Virus record (IMG/VR): IMGVR_UViG_3300026320_000019
Location: 1-32,694 of that record
Length of the DNA stretch: 32,694 nt
Direction: 5' to 3' (one strand)
Source of the DNA: a virus
In this document: piece after piece, positions 7,642-13,604 of the stretch
Position numbering within the stretch: the stretch's first letter is position 1
How the letters are laid out: each line of letters opens with the position of its first letter
The notes under the pieces: generated by a model
What the model saw: the letters and a program-made list of their open reading frames with translations, nothing else
Database searches by the model: none
What the model was told of the DNA's origin: nothing
Program-made: the position numbers and the translations under genes

Positions 7642-7814
7642 AAATATTTCCTTCTGTTGGGATCGGTGAGGAGGTAGAGTCCTAATGGGGTGACGTAGAA
7701 GAGCAGCCAGAGCAGCTCGTATTGGTTGAGAGTTTCCTGATCAATGCCGGATGCCAGGATGATCAGGATGGTGATCAATGCTATTACGGTAATATGTTTT
7801 TCGCGGTGGGTCAT
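7638..7814 (-). CDS. 58-residue two-helix membrane protein
   Basis: A small gene read directly from the sequence. It starts MTHREKHITVIALITILIIL, then a short polar loop (GIDQETLNQ), then a second hydrophobic stretch (LLWLLFYVTPLGLYLL), ending DPNRRKYL. Two transmembrane helices with a basic tail predict an inner-membrane protein with both ends in the cytoplasm. The start lies 8 nt after the stop of the HsdR-N-like gene, and its own stop overlaps the DUF2513 ATG, so the three genes form a tight cassette. Size and topology resemble membrane effectors of abortive-infection systems or holins, but nothing proves either. Confidence 0.65.
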   Translation of the reverse strand: MTHREKHITVIALITILIILASGIDQETLNQYELLWLLFYVTPLGLYLLTDPNRRKYL

Positions 7815-7822
7815 GATAGCGA

Positions 7823-8653
7823 TCAGCTTTCAGATGTTGGCGGTTCAGTGGCTTCAGATTCTTCTTCCGATTCGGGTTCGTCATTTGATGCAGATGATGC
7901 TTTTGTTACCCGCTTGACTGGTTTCTTCATAGCACGATTAACTTTCCGTTGGGCTTCATCGGCTTTTTCACCTTCCATGACTTCGCGTTTGATAATCTCC
8001 AACACCAATACATCCTTGATCTGATCGTTGTCAATTTTTACGTCTGGAGAAATCTTGCGAAGCTCGCGACGAATAACATCGAGGACAGGTTCGCTGAGCG
8101 TTATCGCTCCAATGAAGAAACGGCTGAGTGCCTGGCGCTGGGTATGATACTCACCGAGTACTGACCTACCGAGTCCTTCCTTGGTGAGCAGATACAGATT
8201 ATCGATATCATTGGAACTCTTGGCATTGAGACTCATAAAATCGATTTGCAGGACAAGATCGGAGCCAACGGGTTTGCCGTAAGTAACCTTATAGATTTGC
8301 CACAACCCGCCATTGGTGAGCACAACCCATTCGATACCTTCATTGGCGGCATAGTCCACTGCCTGTTTGATGTAGCTATCTTTTAGATCGAGCCCGATCG
8401 CTTTGACTTCGATTAGCAATTGGAGTTTGCCATCGAGCTTAATGGCAAGATCTACATAGGTGCCACGAATTGAATATTCAGATGTGATCTCGGAATATTT
8501 ATCGAAGCCATAGACATCGGCAAGCATATCCACAATGATCGTGACGGTGTCTGATTCGTTTACATCGCGCGATTTGGCGGAGGTGAGAATGGGTTGGAAT
8601 CTCTTGATGCTTGCACTTAATCGATCAGATACTTTTGTGGGGACGGTTGCCAT
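7823..8653 (-). CDS. Stand-alone HsdR N-terminal (HSDR_N-like) nuclease
   Basis: A 276-residue protein. The N-terminal 200 residues match the type I restriction HsdR N-terminal nuclease domain: VDLAIKLDGKLQLLIEVKA supplies the PD-(D/E)xK residues D68, E82 and K84, followed by QAVDYAANEGIEWVVLTNG and WQIYKV. Helicase motifs of full HsdR are absent. The last 45 residues are a basic then acidic, Glu/Ser-rich tail. AAAAGGAG lies 8 nt before the ATG at 8653; the longer frame upstream has no ribosome site. It is divergent from the ribbon-helix-helix gene and first in the cassette with the membrane peptide and DUF2513. A nuclease in defence or anti-defence is plausible. Confidence 0.75.
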   Translation of the reverse strand: MATVPTKVSDRLSASIKRFQPILTSAKSRDVNESDTVTIIVDMLADVYGFDKYSEITSEYSIRGTYVDLAIKLDGKLQLLIEVKAIGLDLKDSYIKQAVDYAANEGIEWVVLTNGGLWQIYKVTYGKPVGSDLVLQIDFMSLNAKSSNDIDNLYLLTKEGLGRSVLGEYHTQRQALSRFFIGAITLSEPVLDVIRRELRKISPDVKIDNDQIKDVLVLEIIKREVMEGEKADEAQRKVNRAMKKPVKRVTKASSASNDEPESEEESEATEPPTSES

Positions 8654-8693
8654 ATTGTTTTCTCCTTTTGAATTCTTTAAGGTTTTTCGACTA

Positions 8694-8728
8694 TTGACAA
8701 ACAATAAACAGTGTTATACACTTGTGTT
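8694..8728 (+). promoter_or_regulatory. Promoter with overlapping palindromic operator, driving a probably leaderless mRNA
   Basis: TTGACA (8694-8699), a 17-nt spacer and TACACT (8717-8722) form a good sigma70-type promoter. A 13-bp palindrome, AGTGT-TAT-ACACT (8710-8722), covers the -10 box, an ideal repressor site. Transcription should begin at about 8729, the A of the ATG, so the message would lack a leader. The reverse complement of the -35 region reads TTGTCA and could also serve the leftward nuclease gene. Confidence 0.65.
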
Positions 8729-8926
8729 ATGAAGAAGAAAAACTCCAATTCCCCGATCACCGGTATTCGTCTCACTAAAGACGATGAACGGGAAGTTAAA
8801 TTCGTCCAAGAACAATTGAGTGCGCCTGGTCTACGCGTGAGTAAGTCTGAAGCGTTGCGCCGGGCGCTATACGCTTTTGCCAATTCACTACGTTCGCAGA
8901 AACCTGGTCAGCAAGACAAATCTTGA
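8729..8926 (+). CDS. Ribbon-helix-helix DNA-binding protein
   Basis: A 65-residue basic protein. The segment TGIRLTKDDEREVKFVQEQL, then a short turn and SKSEALRRALYAFANSL, is a ribbon-helix-helix (Arc/MetJ/CopG) domain, which binds DNA as a dimer through a beta ribbon. The ATG at 8729 is preferred because the in-frame upstream ATG at 8711 lies inside the promoter; no ribosome site exists, consistent with leaderless translation. A palindrome over its own -10 box suggests autorepression, and it may also control the divergent nuclease cassette or the integrase. It could be the lysogeny regulator, since no CI-like repressor is visible, or the regulator of a defence cassette. Confidence 0.75.
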   Translation: MKKKNSNSPITGIRLTKDDEREVKFVQEQLSAPGLRVSKSEALRRALYAFANSLRSQKPGQQDKS

Positions 8927-8951
8927 ACCTAACTAGCTATTTAAAGCATAA

Positions 8952-8975
8952 GCGCCTGCTTTGGCGAGCAGGCGC
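8952..8975. terminator. Strong hairpin after the ribbon-helix-helix gene
   Basis: GCGCCTGCT (8952-8960) pairs with AGCAGGCGC (8967-8975) around TTGGCG, with AAGC/GCTT flanks extending the symmetry. It starts 25 bp after the stop codon. No T-run follows on either strand, so it may be a weak terminator or an mRNA 3'-end protector. Confidence 0.5.
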
Positions 8976-9017
8976 CTCAGCTTTGGCTGGATGCAAGGTG
9001 ATTGCAGCACCTTAACA

Positions 9018-9041
9018 ACTGAATAGTCAGAATACTGAATA
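9018..9041. repeat. Direct repeat ACTGAATA next to attP (candidate integrase arm sites)
   Basis: ACTGAATA occurs at 9018-9025 and 9034-9041, 16 bp apart, immediately beside the tRNA-derived core. Short direct repeats flanking the core are typical of arm-type sites of lambda-family integrases. Eight bases twice is weak evidence. Confidence 0.35.
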
Positions 9042-9056
9042 AACAGTCCCAGACAG

Positions 9057-9108
9057 AGCGGGTGATGGGACTCGAACCCACGATATCTTGCTTGGGAAGC
9101 AAGCGTTT
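9057..9108 (-). other. attP core: 3' half of tRNA-Gly(CCC)
   Basis: Read on the minus strand this is the 3' half of a glycine tRNA. An anticodon arm (CTTGC-TTCCCAA-GCAAG, anticodon CCC) is followed by a variable region, the T arm GTGGG-TTCGAGT-CCCAT and the acceptor strand CACCCGCT. The matching 5' acceptor GCGGGTG and a proper D arm are missing upstream, so it is not a functional gene. Temperate phages that integrate into tRNA genes carry exactly such a 3' segment to restore the gene. The integrase gene ends 26 bp away. Crossover is expected in or near the anticodon loop. An inverted repeat GAGAAC-GTCGT-GTTCTC (9119-9135) and the palindrome CTACGTAG (9111-9118) adjoin the core. Confidence 0.8.
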
Positions 9109-9133
9109 TACTACGTAGGAGAACGTCGTGTTC

Positions 9134-10018
9134 TCAAGTTAAACGAGGTTCCTGATTATACCCCTCGGAAGGGGATTTAGAATCATTTTTCATGAGGTTA
9201 TCGACCGCTAAAAAGCCGCGCATTTGCTCGAGTTGAATGTTGCGGGTGTAGCGCTTGATCATGTCGGAGTTTTTCCAGCGGCCCATTTCCATGAGGCTGC
9301 GCTCGGAGACTTTGTTGAGCACTCCGATAACCGCCATGGAGCGGCGCAAGTCATGGGGAGAGAGTGAAATGTTGATCCGTCTGCCCCATTCTTTGACGAT
9401 CATATATAAGCCCTCGGGTGTGAGACCTTTGCCGGTCTTTACATGGGTGAAGAGAAAGCCCTGCCCATCGGCGATGCGGCGATAGTGCAGCCAACGTTCG
9501 ATATGGGCACCCGTGTTTTCACCAAACACAGCCGCCTCCCACTGCCCTCCTTTTACGATCACTTGTAGTAGGCGATGTTCAAGATCTGTGTCAGCTAATT
9601 GGAGTCGACACAGTTCCGATTCGCGCAAGCCCGTATCGAGCGCGAGGGCGCAGATGGCGAGATCGCGGGCTCCCTTGGATGTGTAGGGGTCAAATGAGGC
9701 TAATAGTTTGAGAGCAACTTGGGGGTCGAGTGAGCGCTGCGGTTTTCCCAGGACACGTTTCAATTTAGCAGCTCGCGCTGGGTGTTGATTTCCATATGCC
9801 CAGGCGAGAAATTTTTTTATGGCTGCCAATGCCAGACATTGACGGGCGTTCCCCCATCCGCTCTTTGATAGCAAACGAATCAATTCTGCCGCCGTAAGGA
9901 TGGCAGGATCTGGCACCTGGTCGATGATCCGGGGAATTACATCGCGATAGGTGCGTTTGCTGGTTTCAGCATAGGGGTGCGCTGATGAGAGGAAATTTTC
10001 AATTTCTTCTTGGTTCAT
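9134..10018 (-). CDS. int: Tyrosine site-specific recombinase (phage integrase)
   Basis: A 294-residue protein. The N-terminal 85 residues resemble a SAM-like core-binding domain (TYRDVIPRIID...). The catalytic domain shows R132 in GLRESEL, a probable K156 in VIVKGG, H222 and R225 in HDLRR, W248 in GRW (replacing the common histidine) and the nucleophile Y257 in KRYTR. All expected residues are present, so it should be active. It is short and lacks an obvious N-terminal arm-binding domain. It is transcribed towards attP, and its last codon overlaps the GAGAAC/GTTCTC inverted repeat. It would integrate the phage into the host tRNA-Gly(CCC) gene. No excisionase was identified. Confidence 0.9.
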   Translation of the reverse strand: MNQEEIENFLSSAHPYAETSKRTYRDVIPRIIDQVPDPAILTAAELIRLLSKSGWGNARQCLALAAIKKFLAWAYGNQHPARAAKLKRVLGKPQRSLDPQVALKLLASFDPYTSKGARDLAICALALDTGLRESELCRLQLADTDLEHRLLQVIVKGGQWEAAVFGENTGAHIERWLHYRRIADGQGFLFTHVKTGKGLTPEGLYMIVKEWGRRINISLSPHDLRRSMAVIGVLNKVSERSLMEMGRWKNSDMIKRYTRNIQLEQMRGFLAVDNLMKNDSKSPSEGYNQEPRLT

Positions 10019-10375
10019 TTTTCACCTGGTTGTTTTATCGATGAAGCATAGCCAGGCGCTGATTACCCCAGTGCCTGAGGGAACTGGCGCCATGAGTGCC
10101 AGTATGCAAATCCCGCAGTGACTTGTTAGAGCAAATCGTTGCGGGGATCTGGTGAGCACTGCATCATCATGGCTGAACTTTTGGAGTTGCACTGATGACG
10201 CAATGCAGAAGTATTTTACACGATTCTAAAACGAATCGAGAAAGGAGGAAGTTCCAAGGAAATATAAAAAGGCTGCCACCTCGCTCGAAAGGACCCATCA
10301 CGATCAAAAAGAGCAAGGCAGCATTATCGCTATTGTACACGATTCGCTGTGTGCAAATCAAGAAAGGAACCCATC
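10019..10375. promoter_or_regulatory. Intergenic control region between int and the early genes
   Basis: No convincing gene; a plus-strand frame from 10195 looks spurious. It contains several inverted and direct repeats: CCAGGCGCTGA/CCAGTGCCTGA (near 10052 and 10070), CTGGC...GCCAG (near 10084-10103), and CTGCAT...ATGCAG (10158-10207). A perfect CGATTC-TAAAAC-GAATCG lies at about 10220-10237, and ACACGATTC recurs at about 10337. Two AAAGGA-type ribosome sites follow the two ACACGATTC copies. This is where the divergent int and early promoters and their operators should lie, but no clear -35/-10 pair stands out. Confidence 0.45.
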
Positions 10376-10603
10376 ATGTTTTCAGTCAGACTTTATTACT
10401 CACAAACCGAACTCACGAGGACGCATCCAGAGATCAAATCCTTCGCAGTCGTACACCATATGCAGAACGGTGAGACAACCGAAGAAACTGTTGCTGCACT
10501 TACAAAGAAACGCATCGAGGGCACGGTCTACCGGGTCGGCGGATTATTGCTACAACGAGCCGATACACTCCCGAAGGTGAACCATTATGAAGTCGCTCAG
10601 TGA
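10376..10603 (+). CDS. Small early protein, unknown
   Basis: A 75-residue protein beginning MFSVRLYYSQTELTRTHPE and ending NHYEVAQ. It is probably a small alpha/beta fold with strands near the N-terminus and around TVYRVGGLLLQRAD. I do not recognise a family. AAAGGA lies 7 nt before the ATG, which decides this start over an upstream in-frame one. It is the first gene of the rightward early operon, and its end overlaps the next gene by 17 bp. Confidence 0.65.
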   Translation: MFSVRLYYSQTELTRTHPEIKSFAVVHHMQNGETTEETVAALTKKRIEGTVYRVGGLLLQRADTLPKVNHYEVAQ

Positions 10604-10805
10604 TAAGCGACGCGATGCAGGAAGCAAGGGCGGAAAGACAACGGTGAAGCGTTATGGCAAGCGCCACATGAAAAAATTGGGCAAGTGGGGTGCGCATCGG
10701 ATGCATGCCACGTATCGTTTAGTGCCTGTCGATCTTAACGATTTTGCCCTAGTGCATCGAAAGACAGGCGAGACGAAAGCTTATTTATCTGGCAAGAAAA
10801 TTTGA
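10587..10805 (+). CDS. Small basic KGG-motif protein
   Basis: A 72-residue, Lys/Arg/Gly-rich protein. DAGSKGGKTTVKRYGKRHM followed by KKLGKWGA resembles the KGG/GGK repeats of small stress-induced proteins and of many tiny phage proteins. The second half is a beta-like segment (YRLVPVDLNDFALVHRKTGE). The high positive charge suggests nucleic acid binding, by inference only. GAAGGTG, inside the end of the previous gene, provides the ribosome site, so the genes are coupled. AAAGGAGG overlaps its stop codon and points at a very short downstream reading frame. Confidence 0.65.
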   Translation: MKSLSDKRRDAGSKGGKTTVKRYGKRHMKKLGKWGAHRMHATYRLVPVDLNDFALVHRKTGETKAYLSGKKI

Positions 10806-10933
10806 AAGGAGGCAGACAATCGATATCCCCAATTGTTCAGGATTTAAAAAACGAGCCGTCGTTTGAAAGGAAGGAATCCACCATAGAAGCCAACTCTCAA
10901 ACGACGGGTAAAAATATTTTACCTCAATTTTGA
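10805..10933 (+). other. Two tiny reading frames with strong ribosome sites but ATC and ATA in start position; 11-bp hairpin
   Basis: AAAGGAGG (10805-10812) is followed after 6 nt by ATC (10819), opening a 15-codon frame (10819-10866). A second site, AAGGAATCCACC, is followed by ATA (10883), opening a 16-codon frame (10883-10933). The same AAGGAATCCACC precedes a true ATG at 11154. The stop of the second frame abuts the GAAGGAG of the next gene. CCGTCGTTTGA (10856-10866) pairs perfectly with TCAAACGACGG (10897-10907), placing the second ribosome site and the ATA in a 30-nt loop. These are either eroded genes or leader peptides with non-AUG starts. Confidence 0.4.
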
Positions 10934-10945
10934 AGGAGATCCACC

Positions 10946-11143
10946 ATGATCAGATTTGTTAGACCCAGCGGCGACGCGAAAGCGATCGGCGCGCACAGCA
11001 CGATGACCACACGCGCGATCGTGCGACCCGGACTGATTGTCGAAATCACCGATCGCGCCGGCGAGACCATCAACGTTGCGAAAGTTGAAAAAGCTACGCA
11101 ACAGGATGATAAGTTGAACATTGAACTTGTCATGATTGCATAA
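10946..11143 (+). CDS. Small early beta-rich protein, unknown
   Basis: A 65-residue protein with alternating strands (RAIVRPGLIVEITDRAGE, then INVAKVEKAT and LNIELVMIA). It is unrecognised and may form a small barrel. GAAGGAGATCCACC gives an excellent ribosome site 5 nt before the ATG. The gene lies 10 bp before the membrane-protein gene, which uses a nearly identical ribosome-site sequence, as though the leader was duplicated within this operon. Confidence 0.65.
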   Translation: MIRFVRPSGDAKAIGAHSTMTTRAIVRPGLIVEITDRAGETINVAKVEKATQQDDKLNIELVMIA

Positions 11144-11153
11144 GGAATCCACC

Positions 11154-12023
11154 ATGAGTAACAAAAACAAAAAAATAGCGATGTGGGGATTTTATGTACT
11201 GATCGGTGTGCTGCTGGGATTCGCTGCCAGCCGCACATTTCATTTTGTAAGCAACGTGATGGACAATGCGATTCAAGGTTATATGTTTCTGTTCGCCACC
11301 GGCTTGGGTGCCTTGATCTGGTTGTATGTATATCTCAACTATGCGGAAGGTTCGAGCCAACGCGCGATCGCTTTTGTAATGGGCATCGTGGATCTGTGCG
11401 GCGAATTGATTTTGACCTATGCAGATATGCAGTACGTTGGAGACAAAGCCGGCCTGGTGAAGATGACCGAAAATGAAATGCAAATATTTTTTGCAGTGAG
11501 TGTTTTGGTTGTGGGATTGAACATCTTTGCTGGATACATCTTCAAACTTTCCGATCTGCATGCACAGCAAGAACAACACGCGCAGGATTTGGTCGATCAT
11601 GTGACCGACGAAACCATGAAGCATTTGAATACACCTGAAGCAAAATCACAAATGGTGCAGGAGCTGCTCCCCATTTTGAAGGCGTCGATCTCGGCACGCG
11701 TGCAGGCTGAAATTTTTTCGCGTGCAAGTCAGACTGCCGGGCTCGATGCGCGCGCAGTTGGCTGGCCGCTGCGCAATGAGACTGAAAAGAAAGAGGTGAC
11801 GGTCCCTTTAGTATTGGGGTTGGGGGAAAAGAATACCAACGGGACCTGGATGCAAGCCATCACGAAGAAGGACGGTTCACGGGTGCGCGCATTCTGCCTG
11901 ATGTGCATGAAGGAGGGCAAGAGTTGGATTGGCGGCGAGTTATGCGAACACTTCGACCAGGTCGAAACGGTGGGACCGAGTGGGAAGCTCGATCAGCCTT
12001 TGGAAAGCGCAGACCAAAAGTAA
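11154..12023 (+). CDS. Four-helix membrane protein with Cys-rich cytoplasmic tail
   Basis: A 289-residue protein. Four hydrophobic segments lie at about residues 8-27, 43-62, 70-90 and 107-129. A soluble C-terminal half of about 160 residues follows, containing a helical segment (HAQDLVDHVTDETMKHL...) and a CLMC...C-x2-H motif (near residues 250-267) that could bind zinc. I do not recognise the family. The start at 11154 is chosen for the AAGGAATCCACC site. Early position, membrane location and a cytoplasmic metal-binding tail might fit superinfection exclusion or membrane-anchored replication, both inferred. Confidence 0.7.
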   Translation: MSNKNKKIAMWGFYVLIGVLLGFAASRTFHFVSNVMDNAIQGYMFLFATGLGALIWLYVYLNYAEGSSQRAIAFVMGIVDLCGELILTYADMQYVGDKAGLVKMTENEMQIFFAVSVLVVGLNIFAGYIFKLSDLHAQQEQHAQDLVDHVTDETMKHLNTPEAKSQMVQELLPILKASISARVQAEIFSRASQTAGLDARAVGWPLRNETEKKEVTVPLVLGLGEKNTNGTWMQAITKKDGSRVRAFCLMCMKEGKSWIGGELCEHFDQVETVGPSGKLDQPLESADQK

Positions 12024-12190
12024 AACGCACATGCGAATGGTGCCAAGAGGAATGGATGACCAGTCAACCCAACGCGCGTTTTCATACTGAAGCATGCAGG
12101 AATGCTGCCTGGTATGCGGCGCGGCGCGAGCATGGCATCCAGAACGCTATAGAAGACAGATTTCCAACGGCACGTGCCGTTGGTGATTGA
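11924..12190 (+). CDS. Small zinc-finger-like protein; start uncertain
   Basis: The convincing part is the C-terminal half: KRTCEWCQEEWMTSQP...FHTEACRNAAWYAARREHG, a CxxC...H-x3-C arrangement typical of tiny phage zinc ribbons. The first 35 residues overlap the membrane-protein gene and look like shadow translation. I prefer the TTG at 11924 because GAAGGAGGG lies just upstream; GTG 11903 and ATG 11942 are alternatives. The product is about 88 residues, probably a nucleic acid binder, by inference. The 3' end contains a 20-bp perfect palindrome. Confidence 0.55.
   Translation: MDWRRVMRTLRPGRNGGTEWEARSAFGKRRPKVKRTCEWCQEEWMTSQPNARFHTEACRNAAWYAARREHGIQNAIEDRFPTARAVGD
12164..12183. repeat. 20-bp perfect palindrome at a gene 3' end
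   Basis: CCAACGGCAC followed directly by its reverse complement GTGCCGTTGG. It lies within the last codons of the zinc-finger gene. No T-run follows, so it is more likely a protein-binding site or mRNA-end hairpin than a terminator. A second inverted repeat, CCAGGG...CCCTGG, lies just downstream, near 12214-12243. Confidence 0.6.
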
Positions 12191-12310
12191 GAGTCTATGA
12201 TCAAAACTGTGCCAGGGTGTGTGGAGCGATCTACGTGCCCTGGATGGTCAATAACAATAACATCGTGTAGTCACTTAGGTCTGTGACTTTTGAGTAAAGG
12301 AGTTTACCAG

Positions 12311-13018
12311 ATGCAAGCATTGCAATTTACACATAACACCATCCGCATGTTGGGCGTGCATGGATTGGCTGTCTATATGCTGATGCGCTGTGCAGAACAA
12401 GAGGGGATCGTGCCCATTACTCATCAATGGATATGGGATCACATGCCCGGCAAGACTAGCGTAAACACAGTAACTGCGGAACTGCGCAGATTGACCAGCC
12501 TAGAATATCAGATCGCCGTGAGAGTAAAGGGTGGGTGGAGGCTGAATCGGGAGAATGCGTTTCAACTGCCATTGACTTATGAATTATCGGATGGTGCTGA
12601 AACCGAGAATCTCTCAGAGAGAGATTCTGTAGCTACTACTACTACTACTATGGAAGAGAGAAAATCAGATAAGTTAGTAGTAGTAGTAAAGAGTCCCGAG
12701 AATCTCTCAGAGAGAGATTCTGTGGTTTACGAAACACCTGGTGTGACCTTCGAAAGGAACTTGAAGGCATGCAGGGATTGCAATATTGGGGAACCAAAAG
12801 CATCGCAGATCTCAGAGATGCCATGGGTCTTTCCTGACTTCATCAAAGCGCATGTGGATAGCCTGTATGCCAGCGATGTGGTGGGACTAGCGATCAGACG
12901 CATTGAGGGAAATGAATTACCGCGGATTTGGAAGGAAGCCACAACCGTGCGTGATGGTCTCGACGATAAGATCGCGAGGCTGCGGGCACGGGATAATAAC
13001 GATGAAGAGGAAGAATGA
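12311..13018 (+). CDS. Putative replication initiator / helicase-loader-like protein with winged-helix N-terminus
   Basis: A 235-residue protein. Residues about 8-80 look like a winged helix: LGVHGLAVYMLMRCAEQEGI, then TVTAELRRLTSLEYQIAV and a wing GGWRL. A low-complexity linker of about 45 residues follows (ENLSERDSV, TTTTT, KLVVVVKSP, ENLSERDSV again). A C-terminal domain of about 85 residues (WVFPDFIKAHVDSLYASDVVG) completes it. This two-domain plan is that of phage replisome organisers such as lambda O and DnaD-like loaders, whose linker-coding DNA can carry the origin. AAAGGAG lies 9 nt before ATG 12311; a TTG at 12290 is less likely. The assignment is by architecture, not sequence identity. 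Confidence 0.55.
   Translation: MQALQFTHNTIRMLGVHGLAVYMLMRCAEQEGIVPITHQWIWDHMPGKTSVNTVTAELRRLTSLEYQIAVRVKGGWRLNRENAFQLPLTYELSDGAETENLSERDSVATTTTTMEERKSDKLVVVVKSPENLSERDSVVYETPGVTFERNLKACRDCNIGEPKASQISEMPWVFPDFIKAHVDSLYASDVVGLAIRRIEGNELPRIWKEATTVRDGLDDKIARLRARDNNDEEEE
12603..12723. repeat. Nested repeat/palindrome structure inside the initiator gene: candidate origin
   Basis: A 28-bp direct repeat occurs at 12603-12630 and 12696-12723, exactly 93 bp (31 codons) apart. Each copy contains a perfect palindrome (AGAATCTCTC-AGA-GAGAGATTCT, the first at 12606-12628). Between them, (CTA)6 at 12633-12650 faces (TAG)4 at 12675-12686, so the arms pair with each other around a 24-bp A-rich centre. The whole block is therefore symmetrical at two scales. 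It encodes the inter-domain linker of the putative initiator. Lambda-type phages place their iterons in the same position within the O gene. Confidence 0.7.
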
Positions 13019-13395
13019 AAAAAATACTAATTCTAATTTTTTGCCTGGCGCTGATGAGCCTGGCATGTTTGCAAACGACGGTGGTGGCACAGAATGTCAG
13101 TGTGACGGCATCGCCGACATTTGTTAAGGTTCAGGTGCCGGTGATTGTGACTGTGACCCTCACCCCAGCCCTCTCCCTGAAGGGCGAGGGGGCGACCTGT
13201 GCGCGGGTGATTGCGATCGAGGCTTTGAATGTACGCTTCGGTGCGAGCGATAAGGATGTTGTTTTTGCCTGGTTGAAAAGCGGGGAGTTGGTGCAGGTCC
13301 TTGATCAGTCGGATTCCAATTGGTGGTTTATCGAGCACGATGGGTTCAGTGGGTATGTGCGTTCGAGTTATTTGGAAGAAGTGGAGTGTGAGTGA
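13015..13395 (+). CDS. Exported SH3-domain protein, possibly lipoprotein
   Basis: A 126-residue protein with a clear signal sequence: MKK then a hydrophobic core ILILIFCLALMSLACL. The cysteine at 18 (SLAC) is a poor lipobox, so either lipidation or cleavage at VVAQ is possible. Residues about 65-125 match a bacterial SH3 (SH3_3) domain: ALNVRFGASDKDVVFAWLKSGE then WWFIEHDGFSGYVRSSYLEE. Such domains bind cell-wall material. The gene overlaps the preceding one (ATGA). An early phage gene for a surface SH3 protein could act in superinfection exclusion, by inference. A REP-like element is fused in frame between the signal region and the SH3 domain. Confidence 0.7.
   Translation: MKKILILIFCLALMSLACLQTTVVAQNVSVTASPTFVKVQVPVIVTVTLTPALSLKGEGATCARVIAIEALNVRFGASDKDVVFAWLKSGELVQVLDQSDSNWWFIEHDGFSGYVRSSYLEEVECE
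13157..13191. repeat. REP-like palindromic element inserted in frame in the SH3 gene
   Basis: CCCTCACCCCAGCCC at 13157-13171 begins an element whose arms CCCTCTCCCT (13169-13178) and AGGGCGAGGG (13181-13190) pair with one wobble. Sequences of this form are scattered as intergenic repeats in many bacterial genomes. Here it is translated as TLTPALSLKGEG, a linker with no counterpart in the SH3 fold. Confidence 0.6.
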
Positions 13396-13604
13396 TGGGC
13401 ACTCTAAAAATACAAGCAAAGGCTGGTGGATATCCATGGGCAGATCTGCGAGATCTGCCAAACTTCTCCACTGTTGATGATGCTCAATTATGGTTGCAAC
13501 AACACAACGCGGAAAAACTTCAGCTGGATGGGATGAGCTTCAGAGTCATGCCGGCAGAGTTTCCCTGTGAATTTATGGTGCAGCTGGTAAGGAATGGTGG
13601 GTGA
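13395..13604 (+). CDS. Small early protein, unknown
   Basis: A 69-residue protein (MGTLKIQAKAGGYPWADLR... FMVQLVRNGG), unrecognised. It starts at an ATG that overlaps the stop of the SH3 gene (TGATG) with GGAG nearby, and it ends in the same TGATG overlap with the next gene. It is probably a small alpha/beta protein: strand, helix (VDDAQLWLQQHNAEKL), strand, strand. The tight overlaps indicate an intact, jointly translated cluster. Confidence 0.6.
   Translation: MGTLKIQAKAGGYPWADLRDLPNFSTVDDAQLWLQQHNAEKLQLDGMSFRVMPAEFPCEFMVQLVRNGG

Noticed and set aside
1-9056. Host DNA to the left of the attachment site
   Set aside because: The left part contains tail-fibre and lysin genes, so it belongs to the phage.
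9057-9130. A complete tRNA gene
   Set aside because: Only the 3' half of tRNA-Gly is present; the 5' acceptor strand and D arm are missing, so it is an attachment site.
10195-10473. Plus-strand 92-codon frame upstream of the early genes
   Set aside because: It overlaps the well-supported 10376 gene in another frame, has no ribosome site and covers operator-like repeats.
12290-12310. Earlier TTG start for the initiator-like protein
   Set aside because: The AAAGGAG ribosome site lies between TTG and ATG, serving the ATG at 12311.
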